A program made the translations under genes and the position numbers. Shown piece after piece: positions 16,993 to 25,368 of a stretch of DNA of 64,000 bases. The stretch comes from Dryocola clanedunensis_A (GTDB taxonomy: Bacteria; Pseudomonadota; Gammaproteobacteria; Enterobacterales; Enterobacteriaceae). The stretch lies in NCBI GenBank assembly GCA_038405435.1, contig JBBYHZ010000004.1. One strand, written 5' to 3'. How positions within the stretch are numbered: the stretch's first letter is position 1; every line of letters starts with the position of its first letter. A model generated the notes under the pieces. That model was not told where the DNA came from, ran no database searches, and was given only the letters and a program-made list of their open reading frames with translations.

Positions 16993-17436
16993 TCAGGCGG
17001 CATCAATTACAAACTCTTCAATCGCCTGCCGGTTGCTCCATGATTTGGTCATGGCCGCCGCCGCTTTGGCGTCGGTCCACTTCCAGGCCAGATGTTCCGT
17101 AATGGTTATCTGACGTTCATGAGGCAGCGCAAGGCAGAACCAGTATTCTGTATTACGCGTAACGCCCGGCGCGTAGCGATGACGCAAATGTGTAAAAATT
17201 TCAAACTCCACACAACGCTGGCAGTCGACCATGGCGATCTGCTCGTGAGCAGCATCGATGGCGACCTCTTCATTGACTTCGCGAAGTGCAGCCTGCAGCG
17301 CGCTTTCCCCCTCTTCTATGCTGCCGGTAACCGACTGCCAGAAGTCAGGGTCGTCGCGCCGCTGTAGCATCAGCACCCGTCCGGTATCCTGCGCGAAAAT
17401 CACTACCAGTACCGAGACGGGACGCTTAAAGGCCAT
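16993..17436 (-). CDS. nudB: Dihydroneopterin triphosphate diphosphatase (NudB)
   Basis: Nudix hydrolase that removes pyrophosphate from dihydroneopterin triphosphate in folate synthesis. The 147-residue protein carries the Nudix box from G38 to I60 (GSIEEGES...REVNEEV). C-terminal HERQITITEHLAWKW and SWSNRQAIEEFVI match the family. ATG at 17436, one base after the aspS stop codon, so it is coupled to aspS. Confidence 0.94.
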   Translation of the reverse strand: MAFKRPVSVLVVIFAQDTGRVLMLQRRDDPDFWQSVTGSIEEGESALQAALREVNEEVAIDAAHEQIAMVDCQRCVEFEIFTHLRHRYAPGVTRNTEYWFCLALPHERQITITEHLAWKWTDAKAAAAMTKSWSNRQAIEEFVIDAA

Positions 17437-17437
17437 C

Positions 17438-19210
17438 TTATTCTTTCTCAGCCTTTTTGATTACCGCAACGCCCAGCTCGGCCAGCGCCGTTGGGTTAGC
17501 AAAGCTTGGGGCTTCGGTCATCAGACACGCCGCAGCGGTAGTTTTCGGGAAGGCGATAACATCACGGATGTTGTCGGTTCCGGTCAGCAGCATGGTCAGA
17601 CGATCCAGGCCAAACGCCAGGCCCGCGTGCGGCGGGGTACCGTATTTCAGCGCGTCCAGCAGGAAGCCAAACTTCTCGCGCTGGTCTTCTTCATTAATAC
17701 CCAGGATGCCAAACACGGTCTGCTGCATCTGGCCGTTGTGGATACGCACCGAGCCACCGCCGACTTCGTAACCGTTGATAACCATGTCGTAGGCGTTAGC
17801 CACGGCGGCTTCAGGGTCGGCAGCCAGCTGCTCTGGCGTCATGTCCTTCGGCGCGGTGAACGGATGGTGCATCGCGGTCAGGCCGCCTTCACCGTCGTCT
17901 TCGAACATCGGGAAGTCGATAACCCACAGCGGCGCCCACTTGTTCTCATCGGTAATTTTCAGGTCTTTACCAATCTTCAGACGCAGCGCGCCCAGCGCGT
18001 CAGCAACAACTTTTTTGCTGTCTGCGCCGAAGAAGATCATGTCGCCATCCTGCGCGCCGGTGCGGGCCAGAATCTCTTCCACGATGGAAGCATTCAGGAA
18101 CTTGGCAACCGGGCTGGTGATGCCTTCAATGCCTTTAGCGCGCTCGTTCACCTTGATGTAAGCCAGCCCTTTCGCGCCGTAAATCTCAATGAACTTGCCG
18201 TAATCGTCAATCTGTTTGCGGCTTAACTGTGCGCCACCCGGCACTCGCAGCGCGGCAACGCGGCCTTTGGCATCGTTAGCCGGGCCGGAGAAGACTTTGA
18301 ACTCCACGTCTTTAACCAGATCGGCTACGTCCACCAGCTCCATTGGGTTACGCAGGTCCGGCTTGTCGGAACCGTAGCGGCGCTCGGCTTCGGCGAAGGT
18401 CATCACCGGGAAGTCGCCCAGGTCAACGTTCTGCACGTCCAGCCACAGTTTACGCACCAGCTCTTCCATCACCTCACGCACCTGTGGCGCGGTCATGAAG
18501 GAAGTTTCGACGTCGATTTGGGTGAATTCAGGCTGGCGGTCGGCGCGCAGGTCTTCGTCACGGAAGCATTTTACGATCTGATAGTAGCGGTCGAAGCCGG
18601 ACATCATCAGCAGCTGTTTGAACAGCTGCGGGGACTGCGGCAGCGCGTAGAACTTGCCTTTATGAACGCGGCTTGGCACCAGGTAGTCGCGCGCGCCTTC
18701 CGGCGTCGCTTTAGTCAGCATTGGGGTTTCGATATCCAGGAAACCGTGGTCGTCCATAAAGCGACGCACGAAGCTGGTGATCTTCGCACGGGTTTTCAGG
18801 CGGTTAGCCATTTCCGGGCGGCGCAGATCCAGATAGCGGAATTTCAGGCGCGCTTCTTCGGTGTTGACGTGGTTGGAGTCAAGCGGCAGCGATTCTGAAC
18901 GGTTGATGATGGTCAGATCGGTGGCGAAGACTTCTACCGCGCCGGTAGCCATATCTTTGTTGATGTTTTTCTCATCACGCGGACGCACGGTGCCGGTGAT
19001 TTGAATGCAGAACTCATTGCGCAGTTCGGAAGCCAGCTTAAACGCGTCCTGACGGTCCGGGTCGAAAAACACCTGCACGATGCCTTCGCGATCGCGCATA
19101 TCAATAAAGATAAGGCTACCGAGGTCACGGCGACGGTTGACCCAGCCACACAGCGTGACCTGTTGCCCAACATGGGATGGATTGAGCTGCCCGCAATATA
19201 CTGTACGCAT
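17438..19210 (-). CDS. aspS: Aspartyl-tRNA synthetase
   Basis: Charges tRNA-Asp with aspartate. The 590-residue class II enzyme has the N-terminal OB anticodon domain (QVTLCGWVNRRRDLGSLIF), motif 1 region (FLDIETPMLTKATPEGARD), motif 2 (CFRDEDLRADRQPEFTQID), the bacterial insertion domain and motif 3 (GLAFGLDRLTMLLTG). ATG at 19210. nudB, yebC and ruvC follow on the same strand. Confidence 0.98.
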   Translation of the reverse strand: MRTVYCGQLNPSHVGQQVTLCGWVNRRRDLGSLIFIDMRDREGIVQVFFDPDRQDAFKLASELRNEFCIQITGTVRPRDEKNINKDMATGAVEVFATDLTIINRSESLPLDSNHVNTEEARLKFRYLDLRRPEMANRLKTRAKITSFVRRFMDDHGFLDIETPMLTKATPEGARDYLVPSRVHKGKFYALPQSPQLFKQLLMMSGFDRYYQIVKCFRDEDLRADRQPEFTQIDVETSFMTAPQVREVMEELVRKLWLDVQNVDLGDFPVMTFAEAERRYGSDKPDLRNPMELVDVADLVKDVEFKVFSGPANDAKGRVAALRVPGGAQLSRKQIDDYGKFIEIYGAKGLAYIKVNERAKGIEGITSPVAKFLNASIVEEILARTGAQDGDMIFFGADSKKVVADALGALRLKIGKDLKITDENKWAPLWVIDFPMFEDDGEGGLTAMHHPFTAPKDMTPEQLAADPEAAVANAYDMVINGYEVGGGSVRIHNGQMQQTVFGILGINEEDQREKFGFLLDALKYGTPPHAGLAFGLDRLTMLLTGTDNIRDVIAFPKTTAAACLMTEAPSFANPTALAELGVAVIKKAEKE

Positions 19211-19480
19211 GAGATATCCCTTTAATTAGCCGCGCACGGGTTGCTGCCTGCATGCCAGGCACCACGGTGGCCGCTATTTTGTCTGTCTGATATGGATGAA
19301 AAAAGGGGGCTATTATACTGGAAATAATGCCCGGCGATAAGCCCGAAGCGAGCGACTGCTGCGTTCTAAAGCGCCCGAACTTGCCAATTCTCACAAAAAT
19401 TAACAAAAATAGTAAACTGTGTAACCGGGGTTCCATCGTAAGGTATTCACCGCAAACCCATTTTGAACCGGAGTCGCCGT

Positions 19481-20062
19481 ATGTCACAAACCAATACTTT
19501 AGAACTGAATCCTTCCCGCACCGCGCTGGTGGTGATCGATTTACAGGAAGGGATCCTGCCGTTTGCCGGTGGTCCGTATACCGCGCAGGATGTTGTGGCT
19601 CGCTCCGCAAAACTGGCCGAAAAATTCCGTGCGAACGGCTCGCCGGTGATCATGGTACGCGTCGGCTGGTCGAAAGATTTTGCCGAAGCGCTGAAACAGC
19701 CCGTTGATGCGCAGGCCGGCGCGCACTCCCTGCCAGAAAACTGGTGGCAGTACCCGGCTGCGTTGGGCAAAAAAGAGAGCGATCTGGAAGTCACTAAGCG
19801 CCAGTGGGGCGCGTTCTACGGCACCGACCTTGAGCTACAGCTTCGTCGTCGTGGCATCGATACCATCGTGCTGACCGGCATCTCCACCAATATCGGCGTG
19901 GAGTCCACCGCTCGTAACGCATGGGAGCTGGGCTTTAATCTGTTCGTTGTTGAGGATGCCTGTGCCGCAGCGGACGCCGCCCAGCACCAGGGCAGCATGA
20001 CCAATATCTTCCCGCGTATTGGCCGCGTTCGTTCTACAGAAGAAGTCCTGGCTGCATTGTAA
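19481..20062 (+). CDS. yecD: Isochorismatase-family protein YecD
   Basis: Cysteine-hydrolase (isochorismatase-like) fold, 193 residues from ATG 19481, which has GGAG eight bases before it. The family Asp is in TALVVIDLQEGILP and a Lys-rich segment follows. At the position of the nucleophilic Cys the sequence reads STNIGVESTA, with Gly where active members have Cys (TNxCVxxTA). E. coli YecD is recalled to have the same change, so catalysis by the usual mechanism is doubtful and the function is unknown. It is divergent from aspS. Confidence 0.9.
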   Translation: MSQTNTLELNPSRTALVVIDLQEGILPFAGGPYTAQDVVARSAKLAEKFRANGSPVIMVRVGWSKDFAEALKQPVDAQAGAHSLPENWWQYPAALGKKESDLEVTKRQWGAFYGTDLELQLRRRGIDTIVLTGISTNIGVESTARNAWELGFNLFVVEDACAAADAAQHQGSMTNIFPRIGRVRSTEEVLAAL

Positions 20063-20084
20063 ACGGGTGCCTTCTACCCTATAG

Positions 20085-20192
20085 CATTCGAGCTGTAGGT
20101 AGGCGGCAAGGGAGAGAGTCCCCGGGAGCTTACTTTAGTAAGTGACTGGGGCGAAGGAGTGCAGCCAACACCCCTACAGCCTGAAGGATGAC
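20085..20192. repeat. Enterobacterial dyad-symmetric intergenic repeat, about 108 bases
   Basis: The outer arms CATTCGAGCTGTAG and CTACAGCCTGAAGGATG are imperfect inverted repeats, and the centre holds the hairpin CTTAC-TTTA-GTAAG (20129-20142) flanked by CCCC and GGGG. I recognise this layout from intergenic regions of many enterobacteria but cannot name it with certainty. Its right end (GAAGGATGAC) sits immediately before yecE and supplies the only ribosome-site-like AGGA there. Confidence 0.6.
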
Positions 20193-20199
20193 GAGTAGA

Positions 20200-21018
20200 A
20201 TGATGTACATTGGCCTTCCACAATGGTCGCATCCTAAGTGGGTGCGGCTGGGCATAACCTCCCTTGAGGATTACGCCCGTCACTTTAACTGTGTGGAGGG
20301 CAACACCACGCTCTATGCCCTGCCGAAAGCCGAAATCGTGCTGCGCTGGCGCGAACAGACCAGCGACGATTTCCGCTTTTGCTTTAAATTCCCGGCCACG
20401 ATTTCCCACCATGCGGCGTTACGCCAGTGTGGCGATCTCACCGCCGAGTTTTTTGACCGCCTTTCCCCTTTAGCAGATCGTATCGGGCAATACTGGTTAC
20501 AGCTTCCCGCTACCTTTGGCCCAAAAGACCTCCCGGCGCTGTGGAACTTTCTGGATACATTGCCGAAGGATTTCACCTACGGCGTGGAAGTGCGCCATCC
20601 ATCATTCTTTGATAAAAGCGCCGATGAGCAAGCGCTGAACCGTGGCCTGCACGAGCGAGGCGTCAACCGCGCGATACTGGACAGCCGCCCGGTGCATGGT
20701 GCAAAGCCCCACAACGAAGCGATTCGCGAAGCGCAGCGCAAAAAACCGAAGGTGCCTGTTCATGCACTCGTCACCGCAGCCAACCCGCTTGTGCGTTTCA
20801 TCGGCAGTGATGATATGCAGCAAAATCTGCACTTCTTTCAGGTCTGGCTGAAAACCCTGCCCAAATGGGCGGAAAATTCCACGCCGTTCCTCTTCCTGCA
20901 TACGCCCGACATTGGTGAAGTGCCGGAGCTTGTCCACACCCTGTGGCCCGGCCTGCAGCAGGCCTTTCCCGACATCGGTAACGAACCCGCTATTCCCGGC
21001 CAGGAGTCGTTGTTTTAG
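20200..21018 (+). CDS. yecE: DUF72 protein YecE
   Basis: DUF72 family protein with a predicted TIM-barrel fold; biochemical role unknown. 272 residues from ATG 20200, the E. coli length. A second ATG at 20203 gives MYIGLPQWSHPKW, so the exact start is uncertain by one codon. Conserved motifs include FNCVEGNTTLYALP, FKFPATISH, VEVRHPSFF and ILDSRPVH. The start abuts the dyad repeat described at 20085. yecN follows after 67 bases. Confidence 0.93.
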   Translation: MMYIGLPQWSHPKWVRLGITSLEDYARHFNCVEGNTTLYALPKAEIVLRWREQTSDDFRFCFKFPATISHHAALRQCGDLTAEFFDRLSPLADRIGQYWLQLPATFGPKDLPALWNFLDTLPKDFTYGVEVRHPSFFDKSADEQALNRGLHERGVNRAILDSRPVHGAKPHNEAIREAQRKKPKVPVHALVTAANPLVRFIGSDDMQQNLHFFQVWLKTLPKWAENSTPFLFLHTPDIGEVPELVHTLWPGLQQAFPDIGNEPAIPGQESLF

Positions 21019-21085
21019 GAATAGCGACAGCCATTTTCAGCGCTGCTATCATAGAGGCCTCGCTGTAGCTCTAAAGGATATAGGT

Positions 21086-21481
21086 ATGGTAAGCGCGCTC
21101 TACGCCGTGCTGGGTGCTTTGCTACTGATTAAGTTTTCTTTTGATGTTGTTCGCATGCGTTTGCAGTACCGCGTCTCCTACGGCGACGGGGGTTTTAGCG
21201 AACTCCAGAGCGCCATTCGCGTGCACGGCAACGCGGTGGAATATATTCCCGTCGCGCTGATCCTGTTATTGCTGATGGAAATGAACGGTGCGGAGACCTG
21301 GATGGTGCACGTTTGCGGCATCCTGCTTATCGCTGGCCGCCTGATGCACTACTACGGATTCCATCACCGTCTGGTGCGCTGGCGTCGTTCCGGCATGAGC
21401 GCCACCTGGTGTTCACTGTTGCTAATGGTGCTGGCGAATCTGTGGTATATGCCGTGGGAGTTGGTTTTCTCGCTGCATTAA
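21086..21481 (+). CDS. yecN: MAPEG-family inner membrane protein YecN
   Basis: 131-residue membrane protein of the MAPEG (glutathione-related) family with four hydrophobic segments. The family sequence RVHGNAVEYIPVALILLLLMEM is present, together with RLMHYYGFH. ATG at 21086 follows AAAGGATATAGGT and gives the E. coli length; the longer upstream frame overlaps yecE and is not used. The substrate is unknown. Confidence 0.93.
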   Translation: MVSALYAVLGALLLIKFSFDVVRMRLQYRVSYGDGGFSELQSAIRVHGNAVEYIPVALILLLLMEMNGAETWMVHVCGILLIAGRLMHYYGFHHRLVRWRRSGMSATWCSLLLMVLANLWYMPWELVFSLH

Positions 21482-21519
21482 CGCAAAATACGCCCTTTCG
21501 AATTTCCCGGATATAAGTG

Positions 21520-22263
21520 ATGTCTGACCGCGATATGCTGTTTTCCGCACCTATCGCCCAGCTGGGCGACTGGACCTTTGATGAACGCGTGGCGGAAGTG
21601 TTCCCCGATATGATCCAGCGCTCGGTGCCGGGTTACTCCAACATCATCTCGATGATTGGCATGTTGGCCGAACGCTTTGTTACGCCCGCAAGCCAGGTTT
21701 ACGACCTGGGCTGCTCGCTGGGTGCGGCAACATTGTCGGTGCGTCGTAATATTCAGCACGACGGCTGCAAAATTATCGCCGTAGATAACTCCCCGGCGAT
21801 GGTCGAACGCTGTCGTCGCCATCTGAACGCCTTTAAGGCGCAGACGCCGGTGGATGTTATCGAAGGTGATATCCGCGATATCCATATCGAAAACGCGTCC
21901 ATGGTCGTGCTGAACTTCACGCTGCAATTCCTCGAACCAGACGACCGCCAGCTGCTGCTGGAAAAGATCTACCAGGGCCTGAACCCTGGCGGCGCGCTGG
22001 TGCTGTCAGAAAAATTCAGCTTTGAGGATGACGAAGTTGGCGAGCTGCTGTTTAACATGCACCACGACTTCAAGCGTGCCAACGGCTACAGCGAGCTGGA
22101 GATCAGCCAGAAGCGCAGCATGCTGGAAAACGTCATGCTCACCGACTCCGTAGAAACCCATAAAAAACGCCTCAAACAAGCCGGTTTTGACCACGCGGAA
22201 CTGTGGTTCCAGTGCTTTAACTTTGGCTCTTTAGTTGCACTGAAATCTGGAACCCCGGCATGA
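21520..22263 (+). CDS. cmoA: Carboxy-SAM synthase CmoA
   Basis: Converts SAM and prephenate into carboxy-S-adenosylmethionine, used for the wobble uridine modification cmo5U. The 247-residue protein has the SAM-binding motif YDLGCSLGAATLSVRR and IIAVDNSPAMVERCRRH. ATG at 21520 matches MSDRDMLFSAP; a GTG immediately before it is in frame. The stop overlaps the cmoB start by four bases, so the two enzymes of the pathway are translationally coupled. Confidence 0.96.
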   Translation: MSDRDMLFSAPIAQLGDWTFDERVAEVFPDMIQRSVPGYSNIISMIGMLAERFVTPASQVYDLGCSLGAATLSVRRNIQHDGCKIIAVDNSPAMVERCRRHLNAFKAQTPVDVIEGDIRDIHIENASMVVLNFTLQFLEPDDRQLLLEKIYQGLNPGGALVLSEKFSFEDDEVGELLFNMHHDFKRANGYSELEISQKRSMLENVMLTDSVETHKKRLKQAGFDHAELWFQCFNFGSLVALKSGTPA

Positions 22264-23231
22264 TCGACTTTGGTAATTTTTATCAGCTTATTGCAAAAAG
22301 CCCGCTGGCCCCGTGGCTGGAAACCCTGCCCGCGCAAATTGCCACCTGGCAACGCGAGAATCTTCACGGCCAGTTTAAGCACTGGTACAACACGGTTGAG
22401 TATCTGCCGGAGCTGGCTCCGTACCGCCTGGATCTGCTGCACAGCGTCACCGCCGAATCGCAGACGCCGCTGAGCGAAGGCCAGCGTCTGGGCATTGAGA
22501 AACTGCTGCGCAACCTGATGCCGTGGCGCAAAGGCCCCTACTCGCTGTACGGCGTGGACATCGACACCGAGTGGCGCTCCGACCTGAAATGGGATCGCGT
22601 TCTGCCGCACATCTCCCCGCTTGCTGGCCGGACTATTCTTGATGTCGGCTGCGGCAGCGGCTATCACCTGTGGCGCATGATAGGCGCGGGCGCGCAGCTG
22701 GCCGTGGGTATCGACCCGATGCAGCTGTTTGTCTGTCAGTTTGAAGCGGTGCGCAAGCTGCTGGGCAACGACCAGCGCGCTCACGTGCTGCCGCTGGGCA
22801 TCGAACAGCTTCCCGAGCTGAATATCTTCGACACGGTATTTTCAATGGGCGTGCTCTACCACCGCCGCTCGCCGCTGGACCATCTTTATCAGCTAAAAAA
22901 TCAGCTGGCTAAAGAGGGCGAGCTGGTGCTGGAAACGCTGGTGGTGGAAGGTGACGAGAACACGGTGCTGGTGCCGGGGGAACGCTACGCGCAGATGCGT
23001 AACGTCTACTTTATTCCGTCTGCGCTGGCGCTGAAGAACTGGCTGGAAAAATGCGGCTTTGTCGATGTGAAAATTGTCGACCACTGCTACACCACAAGCG
23101 AAGAACAGCGTCGGACCAGCTGGCTGACGACTGAATCCCTGGCCGACTTCCTCGACCCGAACGATCCTACCAAAACGATCGAAGGCTACCCTGCCCCGCT
23201 GCGCGCCGTACTGGTGGCCCGCAAGCCATAA
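22260..23231 (+). CDS. cmoB: tRNA U34 carboxymethyltransferase CmoB
   Basis: Transfers the carboxymethyl group from carboxy-SAM to 5-hydroxyuridine-34 in tRNA. The 323-residue protein has the methyltransferase motif ILDVGCGSGYHLWRM and VFSMGVLYHRRSPLDHL. Overlaps cmoA by four bases. In E. coli the next genes are torZ, torY and cutC; here a fimbrial operon takes that place. Confidence 0.96.
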   Translation: MIDFGNFYQLIAKSPLAPWLETLPAQIATWQRENLHGQFKHWYNTVEYLPELAPYRLDLLHSVTAESQTPLSEGQRLGIEKLLRNLMPWRKGPYSLYGVDIDTEWRSDLKWDRVLPHISPLAGRTILDVGCGSGYHLWRMIGAGAQLAVGIDPMQLFVCQFEAVRKLLGNDQRAHVLPLGIEQLPELNIFDTVFSMGVLYHRRSPLDHLYQLKNQLAKEGELVLETLVVEGDENTVLVPGERYAQMRNVYFIPSALALKNWLEKCGFVDVKIVDHCYTTSEEQRRTSWLTTESLADFLDPNDPTKTIEGYPAPLRAVLVARKP

Positions 23232-23983
23232 AATTCAAACCAACTTAGGCTGTACATGCGGCCTAAGTTACCCCTTAGCCGCTGGAAATTTAAGCTTAAT
23301 TACCAGCTTCAGTAAAAAGGGTTGCCACACACTTTTTATTGTTATTCCCTGCCTTAACGTATTTCTAATATTCTTATTTTCAGCCACCGCAGAAGCGCTG
23401 CTCGCGTAAATAATGTCTAATTTTTCAGAACGTGAAAAGTCGGTACCTTACATCACTCCGTTCATAACCCCCCACATTTTGTTACGTGACAAATAATCAA
23501 TAGCAATATTTGCACATTTTCCTTTTAGGATTATTCTTAAAAGACCACCAAAGCCCGCGCCAGCCACAAGGGTATCATTTTAATTAGTTCTTATAATTGA
23601 ATCCAAAAGGTTAACGTCACATTACCAATGTTAATAAAATGATAGAAATTCATTTGTTGATTTATTCTTTACACATCACACCATAACATTCATCCTTTGA
23701 TCCTCAATTATTTTACTTTCAAATTAATTTTATAACCTTATGCTTCACAAAATAATTTATTGCTTATTGTGTATATTTCCTTAATATTAAAGATGCATTT
23801 TATGCACAACTAATGAGATTAAAAGAATAAATTCGTTCTCCGCATTATTGCTATTCAGGCGAACGAAATGGATTAAAAGTCAAACATCCCTCGACGGAAC
23901 GAAAATCAGTTAACAAGGAAGAACTGCGGGCGAAATGTTATGCCAGGACAGCGTCACAGCTGTCGCGCAGGGGATACAAGTTA
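23232..23983. other. AT-rich regulatory gap before the first fimbrial operon
   Basis: About 750 bases without a credible gene. A perfect inverted repeat follows cmoB (AACTTAGGC 23242-23250, GCCTAAGTT 23261-23269) and may end its transcript, although no T-run follows. The rest is strongly AT-rich, typical of DNA silenced by H-NS before fimbrial operons. I see no invertible element or regulator gene. Confidence 0.6.
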
Positions 23984-24589
23984 ATGAAGAGATTAGAAAT
24001 GAAATCACAGTTCCGTATTATGGCATTAATTTTATCTGCACTAACTTCTGGCGCAGTAATTTCAGAAACTACGGGTGTAAACGTCAACCCTGGCTCCGAA
24101 GCCGGGACACAAAGCACCGGCGGGCAAGTACAATTTACCGGCTCTATCACTGATACCTCCTGTAATATTGATTCACAAAGCGTAAGTCAACAGGTTGACC
24201 TGGGAAAATGGTCCAGCAATTATTTTACTGCCGCTGGTACCGAAACAACGAAAACTCCTTTTCATATTAAAGTTCAGGATTGTCCGGATTCCGTGACTAA
24301 AGTGGCAGTGCTCTTCGATGGTAATCATGATGCAACTGATAAAAACCTGCTGGCGATCGATTCAGGTGCAAAAGCGGCTACCGGCGTAGCGATTGAACTC
24401 TTCGAAGCTGATAAAACTGATAAAATCGCTCTTGGTACCGTCTCAAAAGAATACCCAATCAATATCGGCGATAACGGAAATGATGGGACAGCCGATCTGA
24501 CATTCTATGCAGATTATCGCTCTACTGTTGACAATGTTACCGTCGGCACAGCCAACGGCGTAGCAAATTTCAATATGGTATATAACTAA
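23984..24589 (+). CDS. Fimbrial major subunit (type 1-like pilin)
   Basis: 201-residue exported pilin. The signal peptide covers about residues 6-28 (FRIMALILSALTSGAVISE). The fimbrial fold is shown by the conserved Cys pair in DTSCNIDSQ and VQDCPDS, by QFTGSITDTSCNI, and by the C-terminal donor-strand end ANGVANFNMVYN with penultimate Tyr. ATG 23984 and ATG 23999 are both possible; the first has GGGGA nine bases upstream. It begins an operon with chaperone, usher and tip adhesin. The fimbrial type is not one I can name. Confidence 0.85.
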   Translation: MKRLEMKSQFRIMALILSALTSGAVISETTGVNVNPGSEAGTQSTGGQVQFTGSITDTSCNIDSQSVSQQVDLGKWSSNYFTAAGTETTKTPFHIKVQDCPDSVTKVAVLFDGNHDATDKNLLAIDSGAKAATGVAIELFEADKTDKIALGTVSKEYPINIGDNGNDGTADLTFYADYRSTVDNVTVGTANGVANFNMVYN

Positions 24590-24655
24590 GTTATTAATGA
24601 GCAGGCTTTCACCTGCTCATATTCATTGTCATAGACATTATCCTGCCAGGTATTT

Positions 24656-25321
24656 ATGAACCGTTATTTCATGACGATAGCAGTCTTTTTTTCATTGGTA
24701 TCTTTCTCTTCTGTTGCCGGGATTATAATGGGTGGGACAAGAGTAATTTATAATGAAGGTGACCGTGAAGCTTCATTATCGGTTACCAATGCAGACTCTC
24801 ATGTACCCTATCTGGTGCAATCATGGATAGAAAATTATTCGTCAAACAAGGCGGAACGGGCACCTTTTATCGTGACGCCACCGCTATTTCGCCTCGATCC
24901 TGAACAAAAAAACATTTTACGCATCACCTTCACCGGTTCGCAACTACCCACCGATCGCGAGTCCGTTTTCTGGCTCAACGTAAAAAGTATTTCGCCTTCA
25001 CAAAAAGGCATCAGCAATAAATTACAGGTCAATATCAAATCCATGTTCAAGATTTTTTATCGACCCGCTGGTCTGCCTGGCGATCCGGCCACAGCATGGG
25101 AAAAACTGGAGTTTCACTGTAGCGGGAGGCGTTTAATTGCCGTCAATCCCACCCCGCGTTTCATCTCCTTTTATTCAATCACGGTCGCGGACAGAGAAAT
25201 TGATGAACCGGGCATGATCGCTCCGCTGACGGGTAAAGAGTGGCCTGTGGAGCACTGTGGTCAAGTTAAATGGCGCGCCATCAACGACTTCGGTGGCATT
25301 AGCGATTACGCACGGCGTTGA
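24656..25321 (+). CDS. Fimbrial periplasmic chaperone
   Basis: PapD-family chaperone, 221 residues with a signal peptide (MNRYFMTIAVFFSLVSFSSVAG). The N-terminal domain has GTRVIYNEGDREASLSVTN and the subunit-binding G1 strand region NKLQVNIKSMFKIFYRP, with the conserved Lys/Arg typical of the subunit-binding cleft. It stabilises pilins by donor-strand complementation and delivers them to the usher encoded next. The stop overlaps a possible upstream TTG start of the usher. Confidence 0.88.
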   Translation: MNRYFMTIAVFFSLVSFSSVAGIIMGGTRVIYNEGDREASLSVTNADSHVPYLVQSWIENYSSNKAERAPFIVTPPLFRLDPEQKNILRITFTGSQLPTDRESVFWLNVKSISPSQKGISNKLQVNIKSMFKIFYRPAGLPGDPATAWEKLEFHCSGRRLIAVNPTPRFISFYSITVADREIDEPGMIAPLTGKEWPVEHCGQVKWRAINDFGGISDYARR

Positions 25322-25368
25322 ACTTCGTTGAAACTTCATCGTCCGACGATGCATTTGTGAAAAAATAC

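Noticed and set aside
23232..23983. Invertible (phase-variable) promoter before the fimbrial pilin
   Set aside because: No pair of long inverted repeats flanking a promoter and no fimB/fimE-type recombinase gene was seen.
25318..25368. TTG-initiated upstream part of the first usher
   Set aside because: It overlaps the chaperone gene and adds a charged tail before the signal peptide; ATG 25369 is more plausible, though not proven.
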